A DNA stretch of 64,000 bases, from contig BLAL01000162.1 of NCBI GenBank assembly GCA_015698045.1, forward strand, positions 1,922,001 through 1,986,000. Reading direction: 5' to 3'. The position numbers and the translations under genes are program-made. Positions 62,214 through 64,000 of this stretch are shown piece by piece; positions within the stretch are counted from its first letter, which is position 1, and each line of letters begins with the position of its first letter. This DNA is from Rhizophagus clarus. Taxonomy: Eukaryota > Glomeromycota > Glomeromycetes > Glomerales > Glomeraceae. Under the pieces are notes generated by a model. That model had not been told where the DNA came from. It saw nothing but the letters and a program-made list of their open reading frames with translations, and did not search any database.

Positions 62214-63625
62214 GATGGCATTTATACATAGTACAATACCTTTCAGTTAAACTTAAAAAAAAAAAAATATTATATAATACTATATATTTATTATAATATT
62301 TTATCTAATATTTTATCTATTACCTTATTTAATATCCTATTTAAGATTCTTTCTATCTATTATATATTTTAAAATCTAAAGTTTAAAATTCAAAATCTAT
62401 AAAAAAAAAAAAAAAAAAAAATGATTAATATCAATTAAAAGAAATTAAAATTTTGGAATAATTTTAAACTTACCTGAATTTTATATATTTAAAAATCTAA
62501 AAAATCATTATTTTAAAAAAAAAGTAAAGTTTCATTAAATAAAAAATTTAAAAAAAAAACTATTAAAAACCCACCAAAATTTTATGATTTTTCTCATTAC
62601 AAAAAGTTTAAACTGCTCATTAAGTATGATATTATTTAAAGTCATGATTATTATTAATTTTACTTTAGTTTATTAATCTTTACACTATGAAGATTTAAGG
62701 TAATTAACTAATTTTTTACTATTAATATTAACAATATTTTCAAAATTCATTCAATATAATTGAAACTAATATTTACAAATAAAAAAAAAAAAGAAATTTT
62801 TTAAGAAAATAAATTATTTAAAGTTTTAAAAAAAAAATGATTTTTCAAAACTTATTATTTTAAAGACCTTAAAGACTTCAATTTAATATTTATAAAAAAT
62901 TTAAAAATTTAAAAAAAAATAAAATTTTTTTAAAATTTTACAAAATAAAATCTTTTAAAAAAAATGTTTTTTTTAAAAAAAGTTTTTAAAATAAAATTTA
63001 AAATTTATTAATTTAATATTCAAATTATAAAATTAAATTTAAAAGATACTTATAAAATAAAAAAAAAATCAAAATATTTAAAAAAATTAACTTTTATAAA
63101 ATTTTAAAATAAAACTTACCTATTTAGCTAAAATTAATATTTATAATATAAAAAAAAATAATTAGGATGGCCTTAGTTTTACATAACCAATCATTTTTAA
63201 CTATAGTAACATATGAATTTGCATCTATAATAATAGCATCTATTAAAATAATGCATTCATATATTTTTTTTTAAATTTATAATTTATAAAAATAAAAAAA
63301 GAAATAAAGCTTTTTTTTTTATTTACTGATTCAAAATAGTATTTAAAGTAATCCAAAAGTTACAAAAAAAAAAAAAATAGAAGATTAGTATGCAATTATA
63401 TATTTTTAAAAAAAAAATATTTTTTTTTAATTTATCAATTCAAAATAACATTTAAAAAAGATTTAAAAACTATAAAAAGAATAAAAAAAAAAGTTAGTAT
63501 ATATTATTTATATATCTTTTATTAAAAAAAAAGTATTTTTAACTTATCAGTTTAAATAGCATCTAAAAAGAATCTAAAAGTTATAAAAAAGAATAAAAAG
63601 AAAAGTTAGGGAATTTAAAACCTAC

Positions 63626-63656
<31 letters not shown>

Positions 63657-64000
63657 AGTTAATATAAAAAAAAATTAATCTATTATACTATATTTAAAAA
63701 AGTTACTGAAGCTTACAAAAAAAAAAAAAAAAAAAGTTAATATAAAATTATATAACTTTTTAAAATATTTTTTAGAAAAAATACCTATTATAAGTTATGT
63801 TTAAATGGAACTGATTTATAAAAAAAAGTTGCCAGTAAACCTTTCAAAATAAAATTTGTTTATTATATAATTTATATACTAATTTAAACAATAGTTTAAA
63901 AAATAAGTTATTATTATATATTATTATATTATCAGTAATATAGAAAATACTAAAAATACTAATATTTTAATGATTATTTTTTATATTTTATCTTGGTATA
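62214..64000. other. A/T-run-rich spacer, no gene seen
   Basis: Homopolymer A and T runs dominate, including poly(A) of about 33 nt near 63625-63654. Loosely repeated words (TTTATCAATTCAAAATA, AAAAGTTAGTATA) near 63300-63600 suggest an old diverged tandem repeat. Confidence 0.45.

Noticed and set aside
1..64000. CRISPR arrays, bacterial operons or phage genes
   Set aside because: None seen. Repeats are eukaryotic transposon ends and satellites, and genes have spliceosomal introns.

Overview
This is a very A+T-rich eukaryotic window, judged to be fungal nuclear DNA. Genes are rich in introns: 2 to 10 exons each, with mostly short introns (about 50-115 nt, a few 250-380 nt) and GTAAGT-like donors. 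Low-complexity N/Q/S tracts are common. The gene set is fungal: a Cla4-type PAK with PH and CRIB domains, a PPS1-type phosphatase, a PNRC-motif protein and a Pumilio-family regulator. Large stretches are full of decayed transposable elements. Taken together this fits an arbuscular mycorrhizal fungus (Glomeromycotina, Rhizophagus-like). That assignment is inference from composition and gene content, not from a search.

Layout. 1-3038: 3' three quarters of a trifunctional C1-tetrahydrofolate synthase (+). 3539-4978: PKA catalytic subunit (-), convergent with it. 7419-10526: PAK/Cla4 kinase (-). 10.5-21 kb: a gene-free block of stacked inverted-repeat elements, including a nested insertion, a 2.3-kb element holding tandem pyrimidine-rich arrays, and a 479-bp element with a 9-bp target duplication that carries telomere-like repeats; then a relic retroelement ORF. 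21-26.4 kb: AT-rich, nothing firm. 26395-28029: PNRC-motif protein (-). 28-35.7 kb: a long gene-poor gap. 35714-36684: small coiled-coil protein, possibly Mediator Med30 (-). 37521-39281: MFSD10-like transporter (-). 41917-46271: Pumilio/Puf3-type RNA-binding protein (+). 47699-49992: PPS1-like dual-specificity phosphatase (-). 51279-53209: LINE-like, ORF1-only insertion with poly(A) and a 13-bp target duplication. 54345-54535: pogo-like MITE. 56632-61379: a 4.75-kb CACTG-ended transposon with subterminal repeats, a spliced gene for a Myb/SANT-like protein and a tandem array of micro-exons. 61.4-64 kb: AT-rich, with one more inverted-repeat element.

Host genes and signalling. PKA and PAK are effector kinases of the cAMP and Cdc42/Rac pathways. 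PPS1 is a phosphatase tied to the cell cycle in yeast. The PNRC-motif and Pumilio proteins both belong to mRNA turnover and translation control. No operon logic applies: each gene has its own promoter region, and several neighbours are convergent or divergent.

The most unusual item is the micro-exon array at 60277-60835 inside the CACTG-ended transposon. Tandem units of about 100-113 bp each hold a 24-37-nt GC-rich exon-like block between a consensus 3' splice site and a GTAAGT donor, and most of the introns contain a 12-bp hairpin built around the TACTAAC branch-point motif.
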